Shown: positions 27,613 to 37,382, numbered from the stretch's first letter. The stretch: 64,000 nt of DNA from Ferruginibacter albus (GCF_020042285.1 NZ_CP083388.1:1080001-1144000), one strand, 5' to 3'. Numbers and translations are program-made. Notes: generated by a model from the letters alone, not told the origin.

Positions 27613-30057
27613 ATGCAGGTTTTAAAGTTCGGGGGAAGTTCGGTAGCAAATGCAGAGAATATAAATAAAGTAGCCGCCATTGTCAAAGAAAAAAGCAAGA
27701 CGGGCAAAATAGTGGTAGTGGTTTCGGCATTGGGCGGCATAACAGATACATTATTACAATGTAGCAATTTGGCTGCAGCAGCAGACGAAAGCTATAAAAC
27801 AAAATTACAGGAAGCAGAACAGCGTCATCTGCAAACAGTAAAAGACTTAATTCCGCTTACACAACAAAGTAGTGTACTTAGTTTGGTAAAAACATTGTGT
27901 AACGAAATTGAAGATATTTGCAACGGTATATTTTTATTAAGAGAATTATCTGCACAAACTAAAGATCGTATTGTAAGCTATGGCGAGATATTATCTTCTC
28001 AAATTATTGCAGCAAAATTAAAATCAGATCTAGGTGCTTGCGAATGGAAAGATTCAAGAGACCTGATCATTACCGATTCTCATTTTGGTTCTGCGGCTGT
28101 TGATTTCAACGTTACTAATAAAAAAGTGCGATCTTATTTTACTTCTTCATCGGCATCATTATTTATGTTGCCGGGTTTTATTTCCAGCGATCATAATGGA
28201 AGCACCACAACATTAGGTAGAGGCGGTTCTGATTATACTGCAGCGATCTTTGCTGCTGCTTTGGATGCTGTAAATTTAGAAATATGGACAGATGTTTCGG
28301 GCATGATGACGGCAGATCCAAGAGTGGTGGCGAACATCAAAATGATACCGCAGATATCTTACCAGGAAGCGATGGAACTTTCGCATTTCGGCGCTAAAGT
28401 TATTTACCCGCCAACCATTCAACCGGTAATGAGTAAAGGAATTCCGGTTTGGATAAAAAATACATTTGCTCCGCAGGATATTGGAACAGTTATTCAAACA
28501 AAAGCTACACAAAACGGAACCAGCATTCGTGGTATTTCCAGCATTAATAAAATTGCATTATTGAGTTTGGAAGGAAGCGGAATGGTAGGAATACCGGGCT
28601 TTTCCAAACGCCTGTTTGAAGCATTGGCAAACAAAAAGATCAATGTGATATTGATAACGCAGAGTTCTTCGGAGCATTCAATTTGTGTAGGAATTGAAGA
28701 GGCGGCTGCTAATCTGGCAAAGAAAACGATTGACGAAACATTCTCTTACGAGATACAAATTAAAAAAGTAGATCCTTTAAAAGTAGAAAATGAATTGGCA
28801 ATAATAGCTTTGGTAGGAGATAATATGAAAAGTCACCCGGGTATTAGTGGAAAGATGTTTGGAACATTAGGACGTAACGGTGTAAATGTGAGAGCGATTT
28901 CTCAGGGTTCTTCAGAGAGGAATATTTCTGCGGTGATCTCTACACAGGATGTAAAGAAAGCGATCAATGTTTTACACGAAGAGTTTTTTGAGACTACTTA
29001 TAAAGAGATCAATTTGTTTGTTGCAGGTGTAGGAAATGTTGGTGGTAAATTATTGGCTCAATTACAAAAGCAACAAAGCTATTTACAAAAATATCTTCGC
29101 TTAAAAATTAAAGTAGCAGGTATTGCCAACAGCACTAAAATGTTGTTTAATGATGAAGGCATTGACCTTGATAACTGGAAAGAGGCATTGAATAATGGCG
29201 AAGCAATGAGCATTGAAAAGTTTATAAAAACCGTTATTGATAAAAACGCCCGTAACTCAGTATTTGCCGATGTTACAGCCAATGCTCATGTAGCAGAATG
29301 TTATGATAAACTATTGCAGAAAAGTATTTCAGTAGTGGCTTGTAATAAAATTGCTTGCTCTTCTTCATTTGATTATTTTAAAAAATTAAAAGAGTTAGCG
29401 AATGAATTTAATGCAGGGTTTTTATACGAAACTAATGTTGGTGCAAGCTTGCCTGTTATCGGAACATTGAATGATCTGATTCGCAGCGGCGATAAAGTAC
29501 GTAAGATAGAAGCCGTGTTAAGTGGAACATTAAATTTTGTTTTTAATAATTACAAAGGACAAACTACTTTTTCTGAAGTGGTAATGCAGGCAAAGAAAGA
29601 AGGTTATACAGAACCTGATCCACGTTTAGACTTAAGTGGCAAAGACGTAATGCGTAAGATCTTGATCTTGGCACGTGAATGTGGCTCCAAGATTGAAATG
29701 GATGATATTACTAATAATGGTTTTATGCCGGAAGAATGTATGCAAGGGTCGGTAGATGATTTCTTTGCATCGATGACAAAGCATGAAGATCATTTTAAAA
29801 AATTGTATAAAGAAGCTGCAGATAAAGGGAATATTTTAAAGTTTGTAGCGAAGTACGAAAACGGCAAAGCGTCCGTTGGCTTGCAGCATATTCACCCGGA
29901 ACATGATCTGTTCCATTTGTATGGTAAAGACAATATTGTTTTATTCTATACAGACAGGTATGTTGATCAGCCATTGGTAATTAAAGGAGCTGGAGCAGGA
30001 GCGGATGTAACAGCATCGGGGGTTTTTGCAGACATAATCAGAGCATCAAGAATTTAA
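27613..30057 (+). CDS. thrA: Bifunctional aspartokinase / homoserine dehydrogenase
   Basis: Phosphorylates aspartate and reduces aspartate semialdehyde to homoserine. The N-terminal kinase has KFGGSS at 5-10 and a GGSDYTAA loop near 208-215. Two ACT regulatory modules follow (GSGMVGIPGFSKRLFEAL; VGDNMKSHPGISGKMF). The dehydrogenase begins with GVGNVGG at 472-478 and contains NVGASLPVIGTLNDL. At 814 residues it has the usual ThrA length. It is first of thrABC, one base from thrB, and preceded by the leader and attenuator. Confidence 0.96.
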   Translation: MQVLKFGGSSVANAENINKVAAIVKEKSKTGKIVVVVSALGGITDTLLQCSNLAAAADESYKTKLQEAEQRHLQTVKDLIPLTQQSSVLSLVKTLCNEIEDICNGIFLLRELSAQTKDRIVSYGEILSSQIIAAKLKSDLGACEWKDSRDLIITDSHFGSAAVDFNVTNKKVRSYFTSSSASLFMLPGFISSDHNGSTTTLGRGGSDYTAAIFAAALDAVNLEIWTDVSGMMTADPRVVANIKMIPQISYQEAMELSHFGAKVIYPPTIQPVMSKGIPVWIKNTFAPQDIGTVIQTKATQNGTSIRGISSINKIALLSLEGSGMVGIPGFSKRLFEALANKKINVILITQSSSEHSICVGIEEAAANLAKKTIDETFSYEIQIKKVDPLKVENELAIIALVGDNMKSHPGISGKMFGTLGRNGVNVRAISQGSSERNISAVISTQDVKKAINVLHEEFFETTYKEINLFVAGVGNVGGKLLAQLQKQQSYLQKYLRLKIKVAGIANSTKMLFNDEGIDLDNWKEALNNGEAMSIEKFIKTVIDKNARNSVFADVTANAHVAECYDKLLQKSISVVACNKIACSSSFDYFKKLKELANEFNAGFLYETNVGASLPVIGTLNDLIRSGDKVRKIEAVLSGTLNFVFNNYKGQTTFSEVVMQAKKEGYTEPDPRLDLSGKDVMRKILILARECGSKIEMDDITNNGFMPEECMQGSVDDFFASMTKHEDHFKKLYKEAADKGNILKFVAKYENGKASVGLQHIHPEHDLFHLYGKDNIVLFYTDRYVDQPLVIKGAGAGADVTASGVFADIIRASRI

Positions 30058-30058
30058 C

Positions 30059-30982
30059 ATGAGTAAGACAGTCAAAATATTAGCGCCGGGTACAGTTGCC
30101 AACCTCGTTTGTGGCTTTGATGTATTGGGTTTGTGTTTGAACGAGCCAAACGATTTAATGGAAGTAGCACTTTTAAATGAAAAGAAAGTTATTATTAAAA
30201 GTGCCGACGGCTACCCATTACCGCTAGATCCGCTTCAAAACACAGCGGGTGCTCCCTTGGTTGAGATGATAAATGAATTGGATAAAGAGATCGGCTTTGA
30301 AGTTGTCATTCATAAAAATATAAAACCTGGTAGTGGAATTGGTTCCAGTGCAGCAAGTGCCGCAGGATCTGTAGTAGCAGCCAATCATTTATTAGGCAAT
30401 ATTTTTTCTAAAGAAGATCTGGTGCGGTTTGCCATGTTTGGTGAAAAAGTGGCATCGGGTGTAAAGCATGCCGATAATGTAGCGCCTTGTATCTATGGTG
30501 GCGTTACGTTAATAAGAAGCATTTATCCGTTGGATATTGTAAGCATTCCTTCACCTGATCTGTTTGTAACGGTAGTACATCCGCAAATAGAAGTGCGTAC
30601 TGCAGATGCAAGACAAATATTACGTAAAGAGGTTTTACTAAAAGATGCTATTAAGCAATGGGGCAATATAGCCGGACTGGTAGCAGGTTTTATTAAAAAT
30701 GATGTTGAACTGATTGGTCGTTCTTTGGAAGATGTAATTATAGAGCCTGTGCGTAGTATTTTAATTCCGGGATTTGATGAAGTAAAAGCAAAGTGTAAAG
30801 AAGCCGGTGCATTGGGTGGTGGTATTTCGGGTTCAGGACCGTCTATATTTATGTTGAGCAAAACAGAAGCAACGGCAAAAGAAGTGGAGAAAGTAATGAA
30901 AACTATTTATGATAAAATAGGATTAGCCTATCATACCCATGTAACAACTATCAATAAACAGGGAGTTAAAGTAATTAATTAA
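30059..30982 (+). CDS. thrB: Homoserine kinase
   Basis: GHMP kinase phosphorylating homoserine. The ATP-binding loop is KPGSGIGSSAASAAGSVV near 96-113. The C-terminal GHMP motif ALGGGISGSGPSIFML is near 250-265. 307 residues, typical length. It starts one base after the thrA stop, so translation is probably coupled. Confidence 0.95.
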   Translation: MSKTVKILAPGTVANLVCGFDVLGLCLNEPNDLMEVALLNEKKVIIKSADGYPLPLDPLQNTAGAPLVEMINELDKEIGFEVVIHKNIKPGSGIGSSAASAAGSVVAANHLLGNIFSKEDLVRFAMFGEKVASGVKHADNVAPCIYGGVTLIRSIYPLDIVSIPSPDLFVTVVHPQIEVRTADARQILRKEVLLKDAIKQWGNIAGLVAGFIKNDVELIGRSLEDVIIEPVRSILIPGFDEVKAKCKEAGALGGGISGSGPSIFMLSKTEATAKEVEKVMKTIYDKIGLAYHTHVTTINKQGVKVIN

Positions 30983-30984
30983 TG

Positions 30985-31024
30985 ATTGAATATTCAATAT
31001 TCAATTTTCAATATTCAATTCTCA
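30985..31024. repeat. Short tandem repeat before thrC
   Basis: Four to five copies of a TTCAATA-like 7-mer fill the thrB-thrC spacer. Such ATTGAATATTGAA tracts are frequent in Bacteroidota spacers. They extend the thrC frame upstream to a TTG, which is probably not the start. Confidence 0.6.
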
Positions 31025-32326
31025 ATGCAGTATTACAGCACTAATGGGCAATCGCCAAAAGTAAGTTTTAAAGAAGCAACTATAAAAGGACAAGCACCCG
31101 ACAAAGGTTTGTATTTTCCTGAACAGATTCCTGTATTGTCAAAAGAGTTTATTGAAAACATTGAGCAATACTCAAACGAAGAAATTGCATATAAAGTTAT
31201 TCAGCCTTATGTGGCAGATGCAATCCCTGAAGATGAGTTGAGGCGCATTGTTTCAGAGACGATCAATTTTGATATTCCTTTAGTAAAAGTAACAGATGAT
31301 ATTTATTCTCTGGAACTATTTCATGGACCAACATTGGCATTTAAAGATGTAGGTGCAAGATTCATGAGTCGTTGCTTAGGCTATTTTGTAAAAGATGCAA
31401 AGCAAAAAGTAATTGTATTGGTGGCAACATCCGGAGATACCGGAGGCGCTGTTGCCAATGGATTTTATAATGTAGATGGAGTAGAAGTGGTGATTCTTTA
31501 TCCTTCAGGAAAAGTAAGTTCTGTACAGGAGAAGCAACTAACTACATTAGGTAATAATGTGCATGCATTGGAAGTAGAAGGCACTTTTGATGATTGTCAG
31601 CAAATGGTAAAGGAGGCTTTTACAGATGATGAATTGAATAATAAATTATTTCTAACATCGGCTAACTCAATAAATGTTGCACGTTGGTTGCCACAACAAT
31701 TCTATTATTTCTTTGCTTATAAACAATGGAAGGATAAAAACAATCCTCCTGTGATTTGTGTGCCCAGCGGAAATTTTGGAAATATCTGCGCAGGTATGTT
31801 AGGCTACGCATCAGGATTACCTGTACAACATTTCATTGCTGCATGTAATGCCAATGATATAGTACCGGAGTTTATGAAAACAGAAAAGTATCAACCCAAA
31901 AAAGCAGTAGCTACTTTATCCAATGCAATGGATGTTGGCAACCCAAGCAATTTTGTTCGCATATTGGAATTATTCCATCATCAATTTGGGGATCTGAAAA
32001 AAGTATTAAGCAGCGACAGTGTATCAGACGAAGAAACTAAAGCTACTATCAAATCAGTAAAAGATAAAGAAGGTTACTTATTAGACCCGCATGGGGCAGT
32101 AGGATACCTGTCATTGGAAAAATACCTGGTTAACTACCCTTCGCAAAAAGGTATATTTTTGGAAACAGCCCATCCTGTAAAATTTTACGATGTAGTGGAA
32201 CCTGTGATCGGAGAAAAAGTGCCTGTTCCGCAAAGTGTTCAGGAGCAGATAAAAAAGGAAAAGAAGAGTACAAAAATTAAGGTAGATGCCAGTGAGCTTA
32301 AAGCCTTTTTAACAGAATTGCAGTAA
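31025..32326 (+). CDS. thrC: Threonine synthase
   Basis: PLP enzyme making threonine from O-phosphohomoserine. The Schiff-base lysine is in GPTLAFKDVGARF. SGDTGGAVANGF and VPSGNFGNICAGMLG are the phosphate and PLP contacts. The start at ATG 31025 (MQYYSTNGQSPKVSF) gives 433 residues and matches the family N-terminus; the upstream TTG at 30986 would translate only the AT repeat. Last gene of thrABC. Confidence 0.94.
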   Translation: MQYYSTNGQSPKVSFKEATIKGQAPDKGLYFPEQIPVLSKEFIENIEQYSNEEIAYKVIQPYVADAIPEDELRRIVSETINFDIPLVKVTDDIYSLELFHGPTLAFKDVGARFMSRCLGYFVKDAKQKVIVLVATSGDTGGAVANGFYNVDGVEVVILYPSGKVSSVQEKQLTTLGNNVHALEVEGTFDDCQQMVKEAFTDDELNNKLFLTSANSINVARWLPQQFYYFFAYKQWKDKNNPPVICVPSGNFGNICAGMLGYASGLPVQHFIAACNANDIVPEFMKTEKYQPKKAVATLSNAMDVGNPSNFVRILELFHHQFGDLKKVLSSDSVSDEETKATIKSVKDKEGYLLDPHGAVGYLSLEKYLVNYPSQKGIFLETAHPVKFYDVVEPVIGEKVPVPQSVQEQIKKEKKSTKIKVDASELKAFLTELQ

Positions 32327-32334
32327 ATAAAAAA

Positions 32335-32451
32335 TTAATGTACAATACCTTGAGCATTAGGGCATCCGTAGCCTCTTTTGCTTGAACCGCAAGACGCTAA
32401 TACAGCAATACTAACGAAGGCGATCAGCACAAATAAAATAATTTTTTTCAT
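32335..32451 (-). CDS. 38-residue lipoprotein
   Basis: A short minus-strand frame begins MKKIILFVLIAF, with lipobox LASC at about 18-21, followed by GSSKRGYGCPNAQG and a stop. The mature peptide would be only 18 residues. Tiny lipoproteins with a CGSS...GYGCP pattern recur in Bacteroidota and are unannotated in many genomes. It converges on thrC, ending 8 bp from the thrC stop. Function unknown. Confidence 0.7.
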   Translation of the reverse strand: MKKIILFVLIAFVSIAVLASCGSSKRGYGCPNAQGIVH

Positions 32452-32606
32452 CTAGTAATGATTTTGTCAGAAAATTATAACCAATTATCAGGCCATAAAG
32501 ATACAAAAATTACCGCTTATGATAAATGCTTACTTATTATGATGTTAAAATATTATCTTGCCACCGAATTAAATTCTACAGAACTCCAAAAACCTAACAG
32601 CCCATT

Positions 32607-33380
32607 ATGTCATTACAGTTAGCTCGTCCGATTGCTTTTATTGATTTAGAAACAACCGGAGTTAATCTCTCTACAGACAGGATCATTGAAATTGCCATTG
32701 TAAAAATTTTGCCCGACGGTACCCGTCAAAATAAACGTAAGTTGCTAAACCCGCAAATGCTTATTCCGAAACAATCATCGGATGTGCATGGTATTACCGA
32801 CGAAATGGTGAAAGATGCACCTTCATTCAAGCAAGTGGCAAATGAATTAAAACAGTTTATTGAAGGCTGCGATCTGGGTGGTTATAACAGTAACCGTTTT
32901 GATATTCCATTATTAATGGAAGAGTTTTTGCGTGCAGGAATGGAAATAGATCTTAGCGATCGTAAAATGGTGGATGTGCAACATATTTTCTATACCATGG
33001 AGCCGCGTACACTAACAGCTGCGTATAAGTTCTATTGCGAAAAAGAACTGGTGAATGCACATGGCGCCGAAGCTGATATTAATGCAACGATCGAAGTGCT
33101 GCTTTCACAAATAAAACGTTATCCTCATTTGGGCGTTTCCGTTGAGTCTATCTTAGGAGTGATCGGCGAAGACAAGGTCGTGGATTATGCCCGCAGGTTT
33201 TTATTCGATGATAAAGGAAATGAAATTTTCAACTTCGGAAAACATAAAGGAAGAGTAGTGGCAGAGGTATTAAAAGCCGAACCGCAGTATTACGACTGGA
33301 TGATGAAAGGCGATTTTCCACTACACACCAAGCAAAAACTAACCGAAATATTTAACCGGGCTTTGTTAAAAAACAACTAA
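32607..33380 (+). CDS. DnaQ-like 3'-5' exonuclease with C-terminal FGKHKG domain
   Basis: DEDDh exonuclease: D13 and E15 in FIDLETTG, an Asp in SNRFDIPLL near 98, and H and D in NAHGAEADI. The C-terminal 60 residues carry FNFGKHKGRVVAEVL and QYYDWM, a small domain found after exonuclease folds in Bacteroidota. 257 residues. It could be a DNA polymerase III epsilon-like protein or a general nuclease; the replication role is uncertain. Confidence 0.88.
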   Translation: MSLQLARPIAFIDLETTGVNLSTDRIIEIAIVKILPDGTRQNKRKLLNPQMLIPKQSSDVHGITDEMVKDAPSFKQVANELKQFIEGCDLGGYNSNRFDIPLLMEEFLRAGMEIDLSDRKMVDVQHIFYTMEPRTLTAAYKFYCEKELVNAHGAEADINATIEVLLSQIKRYPHLGVSVESILGVIGEDKVVDYARRFLFDDKGNEIFNFGKHKGRVVAEVLKAEPQYYDWMMKGDFPLHTKQKLTEIFNRALLKNN

Positions 33381-33458
33381 TAAGATGTACTGTTGAAAAG
33401 AAGTGGAAACCGCTCGAAAATTTATTGTAAATTCGTACATAAGTAAGTAACCTCCATC

Positions 33459-34256
33459 TTGGATAAATTAGTTATCATACCTACATACAATGAGAAGGAT
33501 AACATTCGCAGCATCATTTCAGCGGTGATGGATCTGCCGGATGGTTTTCATGTGCTCATCATCGATGATGGTTCTCCCGATGGAACAGCTGCCATTGTTC
33601 AATCCTTGTTTTCAACTTATCCCGACAGGTTATTCTTGGAACAGCGCACCGGTAAGCTTGGGTTGGGAACAGCCTACATTCACGGCTTTCGTTGGGCCTT
33701 GTCAAAAGGGTATAAGTATATCTGCGAAATGGATGCAGATTTTTCACACAATCCTAAAGATCTTTCACGTTTATATGCAGCCTGTAAAAACGGTGCCGAT
33801 GTTGCCATTGGTTCCCGCTATGTAAAAGGGGGTGCTGTTGAAAATTGGCCAACCAACAGGATCATGCTTTCTAAAGGTGCATCTTTATATACCCGCCTCA
33901 TTACATGGATGCCGATCAATGATCCAACTGCCGGTTTTGTTTGTTATCGCCGTGAAGTGTTGGATGCAATTAATTTATCAGCTATTGAATTCAGCGGTTA
34001 TGCGTTCCAGATAGAAATGAAATTTGCTGCCTGGAAGCTTGGTTTTAAGATAGAAGAAGTGCCCATCACTTTCAAAGACCGTACTTTTGGCGACAGCAAA
34101 ATGAACAAAGGCATTGTAAAAGAAGGTATTCTCGGCGTATTACAATTACGCTGGCACAGCCTGTTTAAAAGCTATCGCAATAAGGTAAAAAATACAGCCT
34201 ACATCACCAATACTTCACCCTTTCACGACAAAGAAGTAATTCTCGAAAGCAAATAA
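33459..34256 (+). CDS. GT2 glycosyltransferase, dolichol-phosphate-mannose-synthase-like
   Basis: The start is a TTG at 33459, chosen because the first beta strand KLVIIPTYNE begins at once and no ATG lies upstream in frame. The nucleotide-sugar motifs are IIDDGSPDGT and EMDADFSHNP (DxD-like). GKLGLGTAYIHGF and DRTFGDSKM are typical of polyprenol monophosphomannose synthases. 265 residues without C-terminal membrane helices, so a soluble or peripheral form transferring sugar to a lipid carrier. Confidence 0.9.
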   Translation: MDKLVIIPTYNEKDNIRSIISAVMDLPDGFHVLIIDDGSPDGTAAIVQSLFSTYPDRLFLEQRTGKLGLGTAYIHGFRWALSKGYKYICEMDADFSHNPKDLSRLYAACKNGADVAIGSRYVKGGAVENWPTNRIMLSKGASLYTRLITWMPINDPTAGFVCYRREVLDAINLSAIEFSGYAFQIEMKFAAWKLGFKIEEVPITFKDRTFGDSKMNKGIVKEGILGVLQLRWHSLFKSYRNKVKNTAYITNTSPFHDKEVILESK

Positions 34257-34258
34257 TC

Positions 34259-34345
34259 TTTTTGATACAAGCTTTAATTCCCTGATTGAACATCATTGTG
34301 TCACATTACTTTCATCGATATTGCTACTATTGAGCTTTTATTGCT
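34259..34345 (+). repeat. Dispersed GTTGTGTCAC element, copy g (long form)
   Basis: TTTTTGATACAAGC, GAACATCATTGTGTCACATT, CTTTCATCGATATTG and GAGCTTTTATTGCTAT, starting 3 bp after the glycosyltransferase stop. Confidence 0.65.
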
Positions 34346-34423
34346 ATTTACAGATATCTTTAAAAATTCTTTTTCTCTTTATGTAATTTTTTTCATTGCT
34401 GCATTTAATAACAAACGACTGTT

Positions 34424-35242
34424 ATGAAAAAAGCAATATTTTCTATTCCAATTCCTTGTCATGAAGATTGGGATAATATGACTTCAACCGATAAAGGGCG
34501 CTTCTGCTTATCCTGTAAAAAAGATGTGGTAGATTTTGCTGCAATGACCGATAATGAAATAATACGTTATTTTAATAAAGCATCCAATGAAGTTTGTGGA
34601 AGCTTTTTGCCGGAGCAATTGGATCGAACAATGGCCGTTGCTAAAGAACCTTTTTTTTCATGGAAATATTTTTTTCATGTTTTTATTCCCGTGTTTTTGT
34701 TTTCACAGAGAGCAAGTTCACAAGAGCTAAGAAAAAGCATAACAAGTAGCATAAAAAAAGTACAGGTTGATACTACTGAAGCTAAAAAAATAACTTCTTC
34801 AGAATTGCTTTCGGCAAAAGTAAAAAAAGAGGATGACCCGTTTCCGGTAAGATCTTTAGATACGGTAGTAGTAAAAGCAAGCTATAGAACAAGGACGCTT
34901 GGAGCAATGATGGGAGTTTCCTATGTAATACAAAGAAGAACAGTTACAAAGTTCGTAGATACTTTATTACGCAGAAACATCATTACGGTTTATCCTAATC
35001 CCGTAGTCAACAACTCTGCTGTTAATATTGATATGAGATCTGTACAGACGGGTGAATATTCATTATTAATTGCAGATGTATCAGGTAAAATACTGCAGCA
35101 GGAAAATATCCAGGTGCCTGGTTCAAACTTTGTTTTCCATCTGGATCTAAAAGCAACCATTACAAACGGTACATATTTTATGCGGATAATTAATCCTGCA
35201 AAAAAATTATCATACACAGAAAAAATCATGATCATGAAATGA
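34424..35242 (+). CDS. Cys-rich N-domain / membrane signal / T9SS-tailed protein, paralog 1
   Basis: This 272-residue protein has three parts. An N-terminal domain has PCHEDWDNMTSTDKGRFC and a CX2C pair (C12, H13, C28, C31, C58), likely a small zinc-binding domain. An internal hydrophobic segment at 79-96 ends RASSQ like a signal peptidase site. The C-terminal sorting-type domain runs from YPNPVVNNSAVNI to the end. Because the Cys domain precedes the signal, it may remain in the cytoplasm. A paralog follows at 35311. Family known only as hypothetical. Confidence 0.8.
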   Translation: MKKAIFSIPIPCHEDWDNMTSTDKGRFCLSCKKDVVDFAAMTDNEIIRYFNKASNEVCGSFLPEQLDRTMAVAKEPFFSWKYFFHVFIPVFLFSQRASSQELRKSITSSIKKVQVDTTEAKKITSSELLSAKVKKEDDPFPVRSLDTVVVKASYRTRTLGAMMGVSYVIQRRTVTKFVDTLLRRNIITVYPNPVVNNSAVNIDMRSVQTGEYSLLIADVSGKILQQENIQVPGSNFVFHLDLKATITNGTYFMRIINPAKKLSYTEKIMIMK

Positions 35243-35310
35243 TCTCTTGTCAAACGAAGTAGAAACAGGTTAAGTGATTTAGATTCTCACATCTTTTTAA
35301 AATGACGATT

Positions 35311-36327
35311 ATGAAAAAAACAATATTCTCTATTCCAACTCCCTGTCATGAAGATTGGAATAATATGACATCAACCGAAAAAGGTAGATTCTGCTTGTCC
35401 TGCAAAAAAGAGGTGATAGATTTTACAATAATGGCGGATAGTGAAGTAATTCGTCATTTTGATAAAGCAACCAATGAGGTTTGCGGAAGGTTTTTGCCGG
35501 AACAATTAGAGCGGCAAATGACGGCGCCTAAAAAGCCATTCTTTGGGTTAAACTATTTTTTCAGTGTATTAATACCGGCATTTTTGTTTGTTCAAAAAGC
35601 AAATGCACAAAAGCAACCTGTTGCTGAAAGTATTTCAATAGTAGATAATCAAAAAAACAGCGACCAACTATTTGCAAAAGGAGAAATTGCTGTTGCCGCT
35701 AAACAAACGATCAAAGGAAAAGTAACAGATAATAAAGGGCAGCCTATTCCTTATGCAACTGTTACCCTAAGGAATAAAAGCAGGGGAGTGATCACAGATT
35801 CTGCAGGGAACTTTGTTTTGGACTTGCCTTATAAAAGCAAACCAATTGCTATTATAGTTTCAAGTATTGGTTATGAGAGCCAGACAATGATTGTTAACCC
35901 GGATAGCTTTAATACAATTCGATTAGTTGTATTACCGGTTACTACACAAGGGGATGTTGTTGTTGTGATTGCAGGAGCCGTTCGAAGAAAGAAACAAATA
36001 AAGACAAGAACTAAAGCAGCTGCAATATTTAATAAAGTTATTGACAGCCTTAATCGTAAGAACCTTATAAATGTTTATCCAAACCCTGTATCCCATAATT
36101 CTGTAGTTACTATTGATATGAAAAATGTGCAAAAAGGGGAATATGCTTTATTAGTTGTAAATATTGATGGAAGCATACTGCAGGAAGCAACGATACAAGT
36201 GCCGGTTTCGGACTATATTTTTCATTTAGATCTAAAAGCGGGCATTACAAATGGCACTTACTTTATTAAAATAATGGCTCCTGATAAAAAAATAGTCCAT
36301 ACCGGGAAGATCCTCGTAATAAATTAG
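35311..36327 (+). CDS. Cys-rich N-domain / CarboxypepD_reg-like / T9SS-tailed protein, paralog 2
   Basis: Tandem paralog of the preceding gene, nearly identical over the first 65 residues at protein and DNA level. After the membrane segment (YFFSVLIPAFLFVQKANAQ) it has a carboxypeptidase-regulatory-like beta sandwich (KGKVTDNKGQPIPYATVTL ... SSIGYESQTMIV) missing in paralog 1, then a T9SS type-A tail starting VYPNPVSHNSVV. The ATG at 35311 aligns with the paralog start; 35302 is an alternative. Likely delivered to the cell surface. Confidence 0.82.
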   Translation: MKKTIFSIPTPCHEDWNNMTSTEKGRFCLSCKKEVIDFTIMADSEVIRHFDKATNEVCGRFLPEQLERQMTAPKKPFFGLNYFFSVLIPAFLFVQKANAQKQPVAESISIVDNQKNSDQLFAKGEIAVAAKQTIKGKVTDNKGQPIPYATVTLRNKSRGVITDSAGNFVLDLPYKSKPIAIIVSSIGYESQTMIVNPDSFNTIRLVVLPVTTQGDVVVVIAGAVRRKKQIKTRTKAAAIFNKVIDSLNRKNLINVYPNPVSHNSVVTIDMKNVQKGEYALLVVNIDGSILQEATIQVPVSDYIFHLDLKAGITNGTYFIKIMAPDKKIVHTGKILVIN

Positions 36328-36372
36328 CCTGCCCTATGAAAACAATATAAGTTTCAGTTATAGTAAGAATAC

Positions 36373-36402
36373 AACCTATGAGTTCTGGCTCGTAGGTTTT
36401 TT
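36373..36402. terminator. Convergent terminator
   Basis: AACCTATGAG / CTCGTAGGTT, 10 bp with a 6-nt loop and T run, between the T9SS paralog and the xer gene. Confidence 0.85.
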
Positions 36403-37300
36403 ATTTAAATGCAGGATGAAATTGCTGCAACGTAGTTCTGAGAAAATCTCTGTCAAGATGTGTATAGATCTCTGTAGTGGTAATGCTTTCATGCCCCAGC
36501 ATTTCCTGTACGGCACGCAGGTCTGCGCCGCCTTCTACCAAATGTGTTGCAAAAGAATGACGAAAGGTATGCGGTGAAATATTTTTAGTGATGCCTGCTT
36601 TTTGTGCCAGCTCTTTAATAATTAAAAATATCATTACCCTGCTAAGCTTGCTTCCTCTTCGGTTTAAAAACAGGATATCTTCATTGCCTGTTTTGATCGG
36701 AATGTGCACCCGAATATTATTACGATAGAGATTTATATACTTTATTGCATCTCCACCAATGGGCACTAATCTTTCTTTATCGCCTTTGCCGATCACTCTT
36801 ATAAAGCCAACATCCAAATACAAAGAGCTGATCTTAAGATTTACGATCTCGCTGACACGTAAACCGCAACTATACAGTGTTTCCAATATCGCTTTGTTTC
36901 TTCCGCCTTCGGGTTTGCTTAGATCTATTTGTGAAATAATGCTTTCAATTTCTTCAAAGCTCAATACATCGGGCAACGCTCTTTTTAACTTAGGAGATTC
37001 CAGCAGCTCAGTAGGATTGGATGTTGTTATTTGCTCCGTTAAACAATATTTATAAAAACTGCGTAGTCCTGAAATGATCCTTGCCTGTGAACCTGCTGTC
37101 ATTCCCAACTCGCTTATCCATTTAATAAAATTCTCCAGGTCTTTTAGTTGAACCTGTTGCGGGGTTTTAAGTGTATTGCTGCTTTGTAAATAGTAAGTAA
37201 GCTTTTCTATATCGTGCAAATAAGCCTCCACTGAATTATCGCTAAGCGATTTTTCAAGCTGGAGATATGCTTTATAGCCTTTTTTATACGGTTCCCACAT
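36401..37300 (-). CDS. xerD: Tyrosine recombinase XerD-like
   Basis: Site-specific recombinase of the XerC/XerD type that resolves chromosome dimers at dif. The 299-residue protein has the SAM-like N-domain (residues 1-90) and catalytic residues in LYSCGLRVSEIV (Arg), HTFRHSFATHL (His-x-x-Arg), LGHESITTTEIYTHL (His and Tyr nucleophile). The symbol follows length and motif resemblance to XerD; XerC cannot be excluded. It is divergent from the next gene, and there are no phage genes nearby. Confidence 0.87.
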   Translation of the reverse strand: MWEPYKKGYKAYLQLEKSLSDNSVEAYLHDIEKLTYYLQSSNTLKTPQQVQLKDLENFIKWISELGMTAGSQARIISGLRSFYKYCLTEQITTSNPTELLESPKLKRALPDVLSFEEIESIISQIDLSKPEGGRNKAILETLYSCGLRVSEIVNLKISSLYLDVGFIRVIGKGDKERLVPIGGDAIKYINLYRNNIRVHIPIKTGNEDILFLNRRGSKLSRVMIFLIIKELAQKAGITKNISPHTFRHSFATHLVEGGADLRAVQEMLGHESITTTEIYTHLDRDFLRTTLQQFHPAFK

Positions 37301-37340
37301 AATTCAATTGCTAAAATGTGAAGTTGATGAATTTTGCCGT

Positions 37341-37348
37341 TACTTTTG
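37341..37348 (+). promoter_or_regulatory. Candidate -7 promoter box
   Basis: TACTTTTG fits TAnnTTTG, 35 nt before the 37383 start. The -33 element is not clear. Confidence 0.35.
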
Positions 37349-37382
37349 CCTTGATATTTAATTTGTGGATATAAATTTTGCT

